Part shown: in pieces, positions 37,802-45,310 of the stretch
Layout of the letters: each line of letters starts with the position of its first letter
Numbering within the stretch: position 1 is the first letter of the stretch
Assembly: GCA_015060695.1 (NCBI GenBank)
Contig: SUYA01000003.1
Coordinates: 124,001-188,000, forward strand
Source: Mediterranea massiliensis
Lineage (GTDB): Bacteria; Bacteroidota; Bacteroidia; Bacteroidales; Bacteroidaceae
Length of the DNA stretch: 64,000 nucleotides
Reading direction: 5' to 3'
The notes under the pieces: generated by a model
What the model saw: the letters and a program-made list of their open reading frames with translations, nothing else
What the model was told of the DNA's origin: nothing
The model's database searches: none
Program-made: the position numbers and the translations under genes

Positions 37802-37875
37802 ATTGCTTGCTCTACTAATCACGTTGCTTTCGCATCATTACCTTGCCAAGGTTGGTTTACTTTCCCATTCTTTGG

Positions 37876-37910
37876 GGCAAGGTTGTGCTCTACCAACTGA
37901 GCTATTCCCG
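37876..37910 (-). pseudogene. Truncated tRNA-Gly, 5' half only
   Basis: On the minus strand the 5' half of a glycine tRNA is present (CGGGAATAGCTCAGTTGG through CAACCTTGCC), matching the intact tRNA-Gly base for base from the D arm into the anticodon. It then stops: no T arm or 3' acceptor strand follows. A 16-base piece identical to the anticodon arm (ACCTTGCCAAGGTTGG, ~37839-37855) is present nearby in the inverted orientation. This remnant is first in the operon, right after its promoter. Confidence 0.8.
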
Positions 37911-37933
37911 AAGGAAATTTTGTAGAACGGGTG

Positions 37934-37964
37934 CAAAGATAAGCAGTTTCTGCTTTCCTGCAAA
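37934..37964 (-). promoter_or_regulatory. Promoter of the tRNA operon
   Basis: On the minus strand TTTG (37964-37961), 19 bases and TATCTTTG (37941-37934) make a near-perfect Bacteroides promoter; its transcript would begin just before the truncated tRNA-Gly. Confidence 0.75.
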
Positions 37965-37987
37965 ATTTTTCTACGAAAAAAGATTCA

Positions 37988-39328
37988 TTATTTGTTCAGT
38001 AAACTCTGTTCGGCGATTTCCATGTTGCTAAAATTGAATCCTTCTACAACTTGTTGCATCAGTTTTTTTATCTGTTCATTGCACAGATTGCCAATACTTC
38101 CTTCGTGGGTGTGAGATACTTGCTTGTTATGGGTGAAATTACCGGCTTCGATGTCAAGCCCCACTTTTTTGTAAGCATCGCGGAATGGCATTCCTTCGCG
38201 AGCCAGTCGGTTCACTTCTTCTACGCTGAATATATATAGGTATTTGTCGTCATCTAAAATATGCTCATTTACTTTTATTTCGTTGATGATGTAAGTGGTC
38301 ATTTGTAAGCAGTCTTTCAACTCTTGGAAAGCAGGCAGGAATACCTCTTTAATGATTTGCAGGTCTCGGAAGTAGCCTGATGGTAGGTTGTTAGCAATCA
38401 TCATGATTTGTTGCGGAAGCGATTGCAACTTGTTGCATTTGGCACGGGTTAACTCAAATACATCGGGATTCTTCTTGTGTGGCATGATGCTGGAGCCTGT
38501 GGTACATTCGTCTGGCAGTTTTACGAAACCGAAGTTTTGACTATTGAACATGCAGGCGTCGAAAGCCAGTTTAGAGATGGTTCCGGCTATGCTGGCCAAT
38601 GCGAAGGCTACATTGCGTTCCATCTTGCCTCGTCCCATTTGGGCGTAAACAACGTTATAGTTCATGGAATCGAATCCTAACAGTTTGGTGGTCATGTCGC
38701 GATTCAATGGGAAAGAGGAACCATAACCGGCGGCTGATCCTAAGGGATTGCGGTTGCACATCTTGAAAGCGGCTTGCAGGAACATCATGTCATCTACAAG
38801 GCTTTCGGCATAGGCGCCAAACCATAATCCGAATGAAGAGGGCATGGCTATTTGTAGGTGGGTATATCCCGGCATCAATACGTGCTTGTAGTGTTCGCTC
38901 TGTTTGATAAGTGCTTCGAAAAGTAGCTCGACAGCTTCGGCAATTTCTTTCAATTGGGCACGGGTGAAGAGCTTTAGGTCGAGTAACACTTGGTCGTTGC
39001 GCGAGCGGCCACTATGTATTTTTTTTCCTACATCGCCCAGGCGTCGTGTTAACATCAGCTCTACTTGTGAATGGACATCTTCGACACCTTCTTCAATGAT
39101 GAATTCGCCACGCTCGGCCATGGAAAATATATTTTTCAACTCTGCCAATAATTTTTTCAGTTCTTCGGAAGTTAATAGTCCGATGCTTTCCAGCATGGTG
39201 ATGTGAGCCATCGAGCCGAGCACATCGTGCTTGGCCAAGTAAAGGTCCATTTCTCGATCGAGTCCTACCGTGAATCGTTCAATCTCTTTGTTTACTTGGA
39301 CGGATTTTTCCCAAAGTTTTTGTGCCAT
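37988..39328 (-). CDS. argH: Argininosuccinate lyase
   Basis: The 446-residue enzyme has the fumarase/lyase signature GSSIMPHKKNPD, together with HSGRSRNDQVLLDLK and MPGYTHLQIAMPSSFG. It splits argininosuccinate to arginine and fumarate in arginine synthesis. No other arg genes are in the window. Full length, normal start at 39328. Confidence 0.96.
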   Translation of the reverse strand: MAQKLWEKSVQVNKEIERFTVGLDREMDLYLAKHDVLGSMAHITMLESIGLLTSEELKKLLAELKNIFSMAERGEFIIEEGVEDVHSQVELMLTRRLGDVGKKIHSGRSRNDQVLLDLKLFTRAQLKEIAEAVELLFEALIKQSEHYKHVLMPGYTHLQIAMPSSFGLWFGAYAESLVDDMMFLQAAFKMCNRNPLGSAAGYGSSFPLNRDMTTKLLGFDSMNYNVVYAQMGRGKMERNVAFALASIAGTISKLAFDACMFNSQNFGFVKLPDECTTGSSIMPHKKNPDVFELTRAKCNKLQSLPQQIMMIANNLPSGYFRDLQIIKEVFLPAFQELKDCLQMTTYIINEIKVNEHILDDDKYLYIFSVEEVNRLAREGMPFRDAYKKVGLDIEAGNFTHNKQVSHTHEGSIGNLCNEQIKKLMQQVVEGFNFSNMEIAEQSLLNK

Positions 39329-39350
39329 ATGTTTCTGTCTTTATTTCGGG

Positions 39351-39761
39351 TTAGTAGCTTATCATGGAAAGCATTTCAGCGAGTTTTTCTACGCCTTCTT
39401 GCAACGGTTTCTGAACCATGGCTTTCATAAATGGATTGATTTCCAGACCAATAGTCAACTTCATCTTACATTCGTTTTCGGTTACGGGTAATAGTTGAAT
39501 CCAAAGGTTGAATGGAAGCGGTGAAGAGGTGGTTCCGAATTTTATGCATTTGCAAGGTTCTTTTTCTATGATTTGTAGGATTACATTGCCTGCAGGTGGT
39601 ATTTCTACCGAGAGACTATCGGATGTGAAACTCAAGTTTTTCACTTTGTCTTCGGGGAGTTTGTCTTTTACTTTTTCTAGGTTGTTGAGGTCGGAAAGTT
39701 TCTCGAAAACAAGTTCTTGTGAAAAAGGAAGTGTTTTAATGCTACTCTCAAATTTTGTCAT
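39351..39761 (-). CDS. SRPBCC-fold protein
   Basis: The 136-residue protein begins MTKFESSIKTLPFSQELVFEKLSDLNNLEKVKDKLP, the usual opening of small START/polyketide-cyclase-like (SRPBCC) proteins, and ends with a long amphipathic helix (LQEGVEKLAEMLSMI). The fold binds hydrophobic ligands; no function is known. It lies 22 bases before argH and may be co-transcribed with it. A terminator separates it from pyrE upstream. Confidence 0.8.
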   Translation of the reverse strand: MTKFESSIKTLPFSQELVFEKLSDLNNLEKVKDKLPEDKVKNLSFTSDSLSVEIPPAGNVILQIIEKEPCKCIKFGTTSSPLPFNLWIQLLPVTENECKMKLTIGLEINPFMKAMVQKPLQEGVEKLAEMLSMISY

Positions 39762-39784
39762 ATCTATTTTCTTTTAAAGACAAA

Positions 39785-39822
39785 AAAGAACTATTCGACC
39801 AAATTTGGTCGAATGGTTCTTT
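39785..39822. terminator. Terminator between pyrE and the SRPBCC gene
   Basis: AAAGAAC and ATTCGACC pair with GGTCGAAT and GTTCTTT around a six-base loop (39785-39822), a 15-pair stem with one mismatch, 28 bases downstream of pyrE on the minus strand. Confidence 0.75.
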
Positions 39823-39850
39823 GATTTATTTTAACAAAGTATGAATGCAA

Positions 39851-40489
39851 TTATTTACCAGCATCCCAATGTGCAGGATCTTTGCGCCACTCGTTCAATG
39901 TGGGTATATCCTCTTGTTCGATGTAACCTGTGCGGAGTGCCACTTCTAAAACAGCATCATAGTTGGTCAGTGTTACCAAAGGTACTTTAGCCTCTTTGAA
40001 TGCTTTTTCGGCAACGGGGAATCCATAGGTGTAGGATGCTACCATACCAATAACTTCGCAGCCGTCACGGCGGATGGCTTCAACAGCTTTCAAACTGCTA
40101 CCACCGGTAGAAATCAAATCTTCAATAACTACTACCTTCATGCCTGGGCGAAGTTCACCTTCGATGAGATTTTCCAAACCATGGTCTTTAGGGGTAGAAC
40201 GAACATAAACGAACGGCAGGTTCAATGCGTCGGCTACCAAGGCTCCTTGTGGAATGGCACCTGTTGCTACACCGGCAATGGCATCTACTTGTCCGAAACG
40301 TTCCAAGATGATACGGGTAATTTCGGTTTTTACAAAATTACGTAATGAGGGGTAAGACAATGTCTTACGGTTGTCACAATAGAATGGAGATTTCCATCCT
40401 GAAGCCCATGTAAAAGGATTGGCCGGTTGAAGTTTTATGGCTTTAATCTTCAACAACTTTTCAGCAAACAATCTTTCTAAAGTTTTCAT
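39851..40489 (-). CDS. pyrE: Orotate phosphoribosyltransferase
   Basis: The start at 40489 (MKTLERLFAEKLLKIKAIKL) gives 212 residues, the family's normal length; the frame's 11-residue extension overlaps promoter-like sequence. The PRPP-binding loop is VVVIEDLISTGGSSLKAVEA, and NPFTWASGWKSPFYCDNRKT is the conserved N-terminal segment. It makes orotidine monophosphate in pyrimidine synthesis. TACATTTG at 40527-40520 on the minus strand is a probable -7 box. Confidence 0.95.
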   Translation of the reverse strand: MKTLERLFAEKLLKIKAIKLQPANPFTWASGWKSPFYCDNRKTLSYPSLRNFVKTEITRIILERFGQVDAIAGVATGAIPQGALVADALNLPFVYVRSTPKDHGLENLIEGELRPGMKVVVIEDLISTGGSSLKAVEAIRRDGCEVIGMVASYTYGFPVAEKAFKEAKVPLVTLTNYDAVLEVALRTGYIEQEDIPTLNEWRKDPAHWDAGK

Positions 40490-40567
40490 GTCAATATAAT
40501 ATATATATAATTCCGAGTGCAAATGTACTGAAACGAAGTGAAAATAAAAACAGAATACCGTTTTTTT

Positions 40568-41047
40568 TCATTCGTTGTCTGAAAATTCATCGCCAACGTC
40601 GATGTAACGTCTAATGTCTTTCATTTCGTAGCCTCTGCTTAAGGCGAAACGTATTAATTTGGCGTTGCGTTCGTATTCGGTTTCAGCGTGGATACTTTTC
40701 TTTTTTGTTTCTAACAAGCGTCGTAGGGTGTTATCGTATTCATTATTATCTATCTCGTCCCATAAAGTGGCATAGATATGCTGTGGGATTTTTTTTACAT
40801 ATAGTGCTTGAGCTATTTTTTGTTTGCCCCATTTGGCTATGAGGTATTTGTCGCGAATAAATGCACGACAATAACGCTCTTCGTCTATAAATTTGTTCTC
40901 CTCCAATTTTTGGATGATGCGATCGATGGTGTCATAAGGCATACTCCATCGTTGTAACTTTTCGATTATTTCCGATTTACAACGTTCGGCAGCCGAACAA
41001 TAATTCATCATCTTTTTTAAAGCTTCTTCTTCTGTAAATTCGCTCAT
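40568..41047 (-). CDS. recX: Regulatory protein RecX
   Basis: The 159-residue protein shows RecX's three-helix repeats: AAERCKSEIIEKLQRWSMPYDTIDRIIQKLEENKFIDEERYCRAFIRDK, where LxxxxxIDDxRYA-like (here FIDEERYCRAF) is the family mark. RecX modulates the RecA filament. recA is not in the window. Its start overlaps the end of prmC by four bases, so the two are probably translated together. Confidence 0.9.
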   Translation of the reverse strand: MSEFTEEEALKKMMNYCSAAERCKSEIIEKLQRWSMPYDTIDRIIQKLEENKFIDEERYCRAFIRDKYLIAKWGKQKIAQALYVKKIPQHIYATLWDEIDNNEYDNTLRRLLETKKKSIHAETEYERNAKLIRFALSRGYEMKDIRRYIDVGDEFSDNE

Positions 41048-41880
41048 TTTCTTGTAATTATAAAACGATTGTTGCCTGAGAGGTCTTTTCTTACCTGTAT
41101 GTCTGAGTATCCCATTTGCTTCAGCATGGCGGCAATCTCTTCTCCATAGGCACGGTTAATTTCAAAATACATGCATCCTTCTTTGCTAAGTAATGTGTGT
41201 CCTATTTCGGCAATGCGCCGGTAGAAGCACAACGGGTCATTATTGGGCACGAATAAGGCTGTTGCTGGTTCCCAAAGCAGCACATTGGCTTCCATTTCGG
41301 CCTTCTCATGTTCAGTAATATAAGGAGGATTGCTTACTATAATATCATACGCTCCTGTTTCGGTGGACTCATAAGTCAGAACATCTTGCTTTACGAAGTT
41401 TACTCCTGCATCTAATGCCTGATTGTTGCATTGAGCAATGTGTAATGCCTCTTCTGAAATGTCCCATCCTGTCACTTTTGCTTGAGGAAGGGCTTTTGCC
41501 AAACTGATAGCAATGCATCCGCTACCGGTACCGATATCTAAAATTCGAGCATTGGGTGCTATCTCTTTCAGCATAAGTTCGACCAGCTCTTCTGTTTCAG
41601 GTCGAGGAATCAATACTCCTTTACCTACTTGAAAGCGGTTGCCGCAGAAATTACAAAACCCTTGGATGTATTGAATCGGTTCGTAATTGCTTAAACGGGA
41701 AAGAATGTATTGTAGATTTTCTTCCTCATTTGCTGATAATGTTATATCTTTGCCCAAATAAAAATCAATATTGTTTTGCCGTAGTATTTCACAGCAGACA
41801 ATACGAGCAAGAGCAGTAGCCTCTTGAGGAGAATAATGCTTTTGCAAAGTTTCACGAATGGCTATGGGGGTCGTACTCAT
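41044..41880 (-). CDS. prmC: Peptide chain release factor N5-glutamine methyltransferase
   Basis: The 278-residue protein has the SAM-binding DIGTGSGCIAISLAKALP and the catalytic NPPYITEHE motif of PrmC/HemK, plus the RPETEELVELML segment before them. It methylates the GGQ glutamine of release factors RF1 and RF2. It has a strong promoter at 41904-41934 and is followed by recX. Confidence 0.95.
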   Translation of the reverse strand: MSTTPIAIRETLQKHYSPQEATALARIVCCEILRQNNIDFYLGKDITLSANEEENLQYILSRLSNYEPIQYIQGFCNFCGNRFQVGKGVLIPRPETEELVELMLKEIAPNARILDIGTGSGCIAISLAKALPQAKVTGWDISEEALHIAQCNNQALDAGVNFVKQDVLTYESTETGAYDIIVSNPPYITEHEKAEMEANVLLWEPATALFVPNNDPLCFYRRIAEIGHTLLSKEGCMYFEINRAYGEEIAAMLKQMGYSDIQVRKDLSGNNRFIITRK

Positions 41881-41903
41881 TAAAGCTTAACGTTAATTGG
41901 CCG

Positions 41904-41934
41904 CAAAAGTAGCAAATTATTTTAGTATGTCAAA
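41904..41934 (-). promoter_or_regulatory. Bacteroides-type promoter for prmC-recX
   Basis: On the minus strand TTTG (41934-41931), 19 bases, TACTTTTG (41911-41904), 23 bases before the prmC start. Confidence 0.75.
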
Positions 41935-42034
41935 AAAATGCGGTTTTAATAAAGTTGTAAAAACCCTGTTTGCTTTTTTCTATATAAATGTATGATATAG
42001 AGGGTTGGAAGGAATTGGATACTGATAAAAAAGA

Positions 42035-43084
42035 ATGATGATGAAAATAAATCAGGATGAGATGTATATGCGCCGTTGCATTCAATTGGCGCAAAATGGT
42101 TTGTATGGTGCACCGCCCAATCCGATGGTGGGAGCTGTGGTGGTGCACGATAACTTAATAATAGGCGAAGGCTATCATGCTCGCTGTGGAGAAGCCCATG
42201 CTGAAGTAAATGCGATAAATTCAGTAAAAAATGTAAAACTATTAAGAGAATCTACCATTTATGTTAGTTTGGAACCTTGTTCGCATTATGGCAAGACGCC
42301 ACCGTGTACTGATTTAATTATTGAAAAGCAGATTCCACGAGTGGTAATAGGTTGTAGAGATCCTTTTGACAAGGTTTCAGGGCGAGGAATCAAAAAGTTG
42401 AAGGAGGCTGGAGTTGAAGTGAAAGTAGGTGTTTTGGAAGAGGAATGTCGTTATCTTATACGTCGTTTTATAACTTTTCATACAGCGAAACGTCCTTACA
42501 TTACATTGAAATGGGCCGAGTCGGCAGACGGATATATCGATTATCGTCGTATAGGGGGTGAAGCCGTGAAGTTGTCGTCTCCTCATTCTTCGATGTTGGT
42601 GCACAAAAAACGTGCCGAACATAGTGCCATCATGGTAGGTACTCGTACGGCATACTTGGATAACCCATCGTTGACGGTTCGTTATTGGGAGGGAAAGTCG
42701 CCTGTGAGAATAGTGTTGGATAGAAATCTTTCACTGCCTTCATCCCTCTCTATCTTCGATGGTTCTCAAACTACGTTGCTCTTTACCGAGAAAGAGGCAC
42801 CGAATCAAAAGGGAATTGAGTACATTACATTACATAAAGAGCAACCTTTGTTGCCTCAAATATTGGAGAAATTGTATGAACGCAATTTGCAATCTTTGTT
42901 GGTTGAAGGGGGAAGTCAATTGCTTCAATCTTTTATTGATGCAGAATTGTGGGATGAAATTGTAGTGGAAGAGTGTCCCTATTTTTTGCGAGAAGGGGTG
43001 TCAGCTCCAACGATAATTTCGTCTTTTAATTACCAAAGAGAGGCATTTATGGGGCGAATATACCGTCATTATGAGCGAAAGTAA
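42035..43084 (+). CDS. ribD: Bifunctional riboflavin deaminase-reductase
   Basis: The 349-residue enzyme has the N-terminal cytidine-deaminase-like zinc site HAEVNAI and EPCSHYGKTPPC, then a RibD C-terminal reductase domain (KWAESADGYID, about 160-345, with LLVEGGSQLLQSF). It performs two successive steps from the GTP-derived pyrimidine in riboflavin synthesis. Three ATGs in a row open the frame (42035, 42038, 42041); the true one is undecided. It diverges from prmC. Confidence 0.95.
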   Translation: MMMKINQDEMYMRRCIQLAQNGLYGAPPNPMVGAVVVHDNLIIGEGYHARCGEAHAEVNAINSVKNVKLLRESTIYVSLEPCSHYGKTPPCTDLIIEKQIPRVVIGCRDPFDKVSGRGIKKLKEAGVEVKVGVLEEECRYLIRRFITFHTAKRPYITLKWAESADGYIDYRRIGGEAVKLSSPHSSMLVHKKRAEHSAIMVGTRTAYLDNPSLTVRYWEGKSPVRIVLDRNLSLPSSLSIFDGSQTTLLFTEKEAPNQKGIEYITLHKEQPLLPQILEKLYERNLQSLLVEGGSQLLQSFIDAELWDEIVVEECPYFLREGVSAPTIISSFNYQREAFMGRIYRHYERK

Positions 43085-43137
43085 GTTAAAATGCGTATAA
43101 AACTTTTGCACAAAGCTGTTTATAGAAAAAATGTTCC

Positions 43138-43145
43138 TATTTTTG
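43138..43145 (+). promoter_or_regulatory. Probable -7 box for the DUF6242 gene
   Basis: TATTTTTG, 37 bases before the start codon; the -33 box is unclear. Confidence 0.45.
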
Positions 43146-43182
43146 CAGCTTGTAAATAACACAAGTAGAAAATAACATAGAA

Positions 43183-44517
43183 ATGAGAACTAAGTTTTTA
43201 TCTGTAATTGCAAGTTTCCTATTCTTGTCATTGGCTTTTAGTGCCTGTCTCGATTCGGAAGACAATTACGAGTTTAGCTCAGATGCTTCGGTTTATGCTT
43301 TTGGTATAGACACTATTCACGGCAAATACTATAAATTCTCGATTGATCAAGTGAACAGACTTATTTTCAATCAAGACTCGTTGCCATTGGGTGCCGATAC
43401 TCTTTTGGATAGTATTGTTGTCGATACATTTACAGTGAGCGGAACGGTTACATCCGGACAGTTGGATACTGTTTTTTCAATCGACGAACCTGTTGATTTG
43501 AGGGGGGCTATCAATAATGATGAAGGATTAAGTTTTAAGATTTATGCCCTTGATGGCTTGTCAACTCGTATTTATAAACTCCTTATTCGGGTTCATAAGC
43601 AAGATCCTGATTCGCTGACATGGAATGAAATGACAGCTTCAGTAGGCAATCTGCTTCCTGCAACTCCGTTGTTAGATAAGCAGAAGAGCGTGATGTTGGG
43701 TAATGACCTATTGTTATATACATATCCTAACGGGGTATTGTCTGTTTTGAAAACTTCTACTGAGAATCCTGACCAATATCAATGGAGTGCATTGACGGTG
43801 ACCGGACTTCCGAAATATGTAGATATGAGTACTGTTGTGAATTGTGCCGACCAATTGTATGTTACCACTCTTTCTGGCGATGTATATTCATCGGCAGATG
43901 GGGTAACATGGAATAAACAAGAGGGCTTGAGTGGAGGTGTAGTCACATTGCTGGCCGCTTTCCCCGAAACGTTGGTGGGTATCAAGCAGATAAAAGGTGT
44001 GAATTACTATTGTACAGCCAATGTAACTGCTTCTTCGTCAGAAGTGACGTGGACTCAAGGTGATGCTGTGGCTGATGGATTCCCGACAAAAAAAATATAC
44101 TCAACAGTATTCACTACCGATAATGGCGTGGAAAAAGCAGTGCTTGTAGGTATGTATTCGACAGAGAATGATTATACAACTCCTTGGTTCTCAATGGATG
44201 GATTGAACTGGGGAAGTTTGGCAACCAGCTCAGATTTCAAATGCCCCATAAAGAAAAATCCGACTATCATTCACTATGCAGATATGTTTTATGCATTGGG
44301 CGATGATTTGCAAACATTCTATTCGTCTGAAGTAGGCATTGCATGGCAACCGGTTGAAAATAAGTTTATGCTGCCTTCAGAAGTGAGAGGAAAAAAGCAT
44401 TATTCAATTACTATAGATAAACACAACTTTATTTGGTTGATTATTGGCGGTGAAGCAGAAGGTGAAAACCAGGTGTGGCGAGGCCGATTGAACCGGTTAG
44501 GTTTTGAAATCCAATAA
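43183..44517 (+). CDS. DUF6242-family surface lipoprotein
   Basis: The 444-residue protein has a lipoprotein signal peptide (SFLFLSLAFSAC, cysteine at about residue 21) followed by acidic residues, which suits export to the outer membrane surface in Bacteroides. An N-terminal DUF6242-type beta domain (to about residue 130) is followed by propeller-like repeats (SADGVTWNKQEGL, SMDGLNWGSL, SSEVGIAWQPV). It is common next to uppS-bamA in Bacteroides, but its function is unknown. Confidence 0.8.
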   Translation: MRTKFLSVIASFLFLSLAFSACLDSEDNYEFSSDASVYAFGIDTIHGKYYKFSIDQVNRLIFNQDSLPLGADTLLDSIVVDTFTVSGTVTSGQLDTVFSIDEPVDLRGAINNDEGLSFKIYALDGLSTRIYKLLIRVHKQDPDSLTWNEMTASVGNLLPATPLLDKQKSVMLGNDLLLYTYPNGVLSVLKTSTENPDQYQWSALTVTGLPKYVDMSTVVNCADQLYVTTLSGDVYSSADGVTWNKQEGLSGGVVTLLAAFPETLVGIKQIKGVNYYCTANVTASSSEVTWTQGDAVADGFPTKKIYSTVFTTDNGVEKAVLVGMYSTENDYTTPWFSMDGLNWGSLATSSDFKCPIKKNPTIIHYADMFYALGDDLQTFYSSEVGIAWQPVENKFMLPSEVRGKKHYSITIDKHNFIWLIIGGEAEGENQVWRGRLNRLGFEIQ

Positions 44518-44554
44518 CGCATTATATAATAATGTGTAGCAGATAGAATAAAAG

Positions 44555-45289
44555 ATGTCGTATATAGAAGAAATAGATAAGACAAGGATACCTCAACATG
44601 TGGCCATCATAATGGATGGAAATGGGCGATGGGCAAAGGCTCGTGGACATGAGCGTAGTTTCGGGCATCAAGCCGGTGCCGAGACAGTGCATGTTATTGC
44701 CGAAGAGGCTGCCAGAATGGGAGTGAAATTCTTGACGTTATACACATTCTCTACAGAGAACTGGAGTCGACCTGTCGATGAAGTGGCGGCTCTTATGGCA
44801 TTGTTGTTCGAAAGTATTGAAGAAGAAACGTTTATGAAGAATAATATTCGCTTTCAGATAATTGGTGATACTGCCAAATTGCCCGACAACGTGCTTCAAC
44901 GCCTGCAGGAGTGTATCAAACGTACTTCTGTTAATACAGGTATGTGTTTGGTGTTGGCACTAAGTTATTCTTCACATTGGGAATTGACGGAAGCCGTTAA
45001 ACAAATTGCCTTGCAGGTAAAGAATGGCGAATTGACATCGGAGGATATTACGGATGAAACCATTGCGGCTCATCTTACCACGAACTTTATGCCCGATCCG
45101 GATTTGTTGATACGTACTGGTGGTGAATTGCGACTTAGTAACTATCTGTTGTGGCAATGTGCTTATACAGAGTTGTATTTCTGCGATACGTATTGGCCCG
45201 ATTTTCGTGGAGAGGAATTTTGTAAGGCTATTTACGACTATCAGCAGAGAGAACGTAGATTTGGGAAAACAAGTGAACAAGTAAAATAA
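44555..45289 (+). CDS. uppS: Isoprenyl transferase (undecaprenyl diphosphate synthase)
   Basis: The 244-residue enzyme has the cis-prenyltransferase signatures [20 protein letters not shown] (catalytic Asp), [13 protein letters not shown] and the C-terminal [27 protein letters not shown]. It makes the C55 carrier for cell wall and surface glycans. It is 21 bases upstream of bamA, the standard Bacteroidetes arrangement. Confidence 0.96.
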   Translation: MSYIEEIDKTRIPQHVAIIMDGNGRWAKARGHERSFGHQAGAETVHVIAEEAARMGVKFLTLYTFSTENWSRPVDEVAALMALLFESIEEETFMKNNIRFQIIGDTAKLPDNVLQRLQECIKRTSVNTGMCLVLALSYSSHWELTEAVKQIALQVKNGELTSEDITDETIAAHLTTNFMPDPDLLIRTGGELRLSNYLLWQCAYTELYFCDTYWPDFRGEEFCKAIYDYQQRERRFGKTSEQVK

Positions 45290-45310
45290 AACATATAAAT
45301 TAGTAGATAG

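Noticed and set aside
39785-39822. Operator or riboswitch for pyrE
   Set aside because: The hairpin lies after the pyrE stop on its strand, not before its start, so terminator is the simpler reading.
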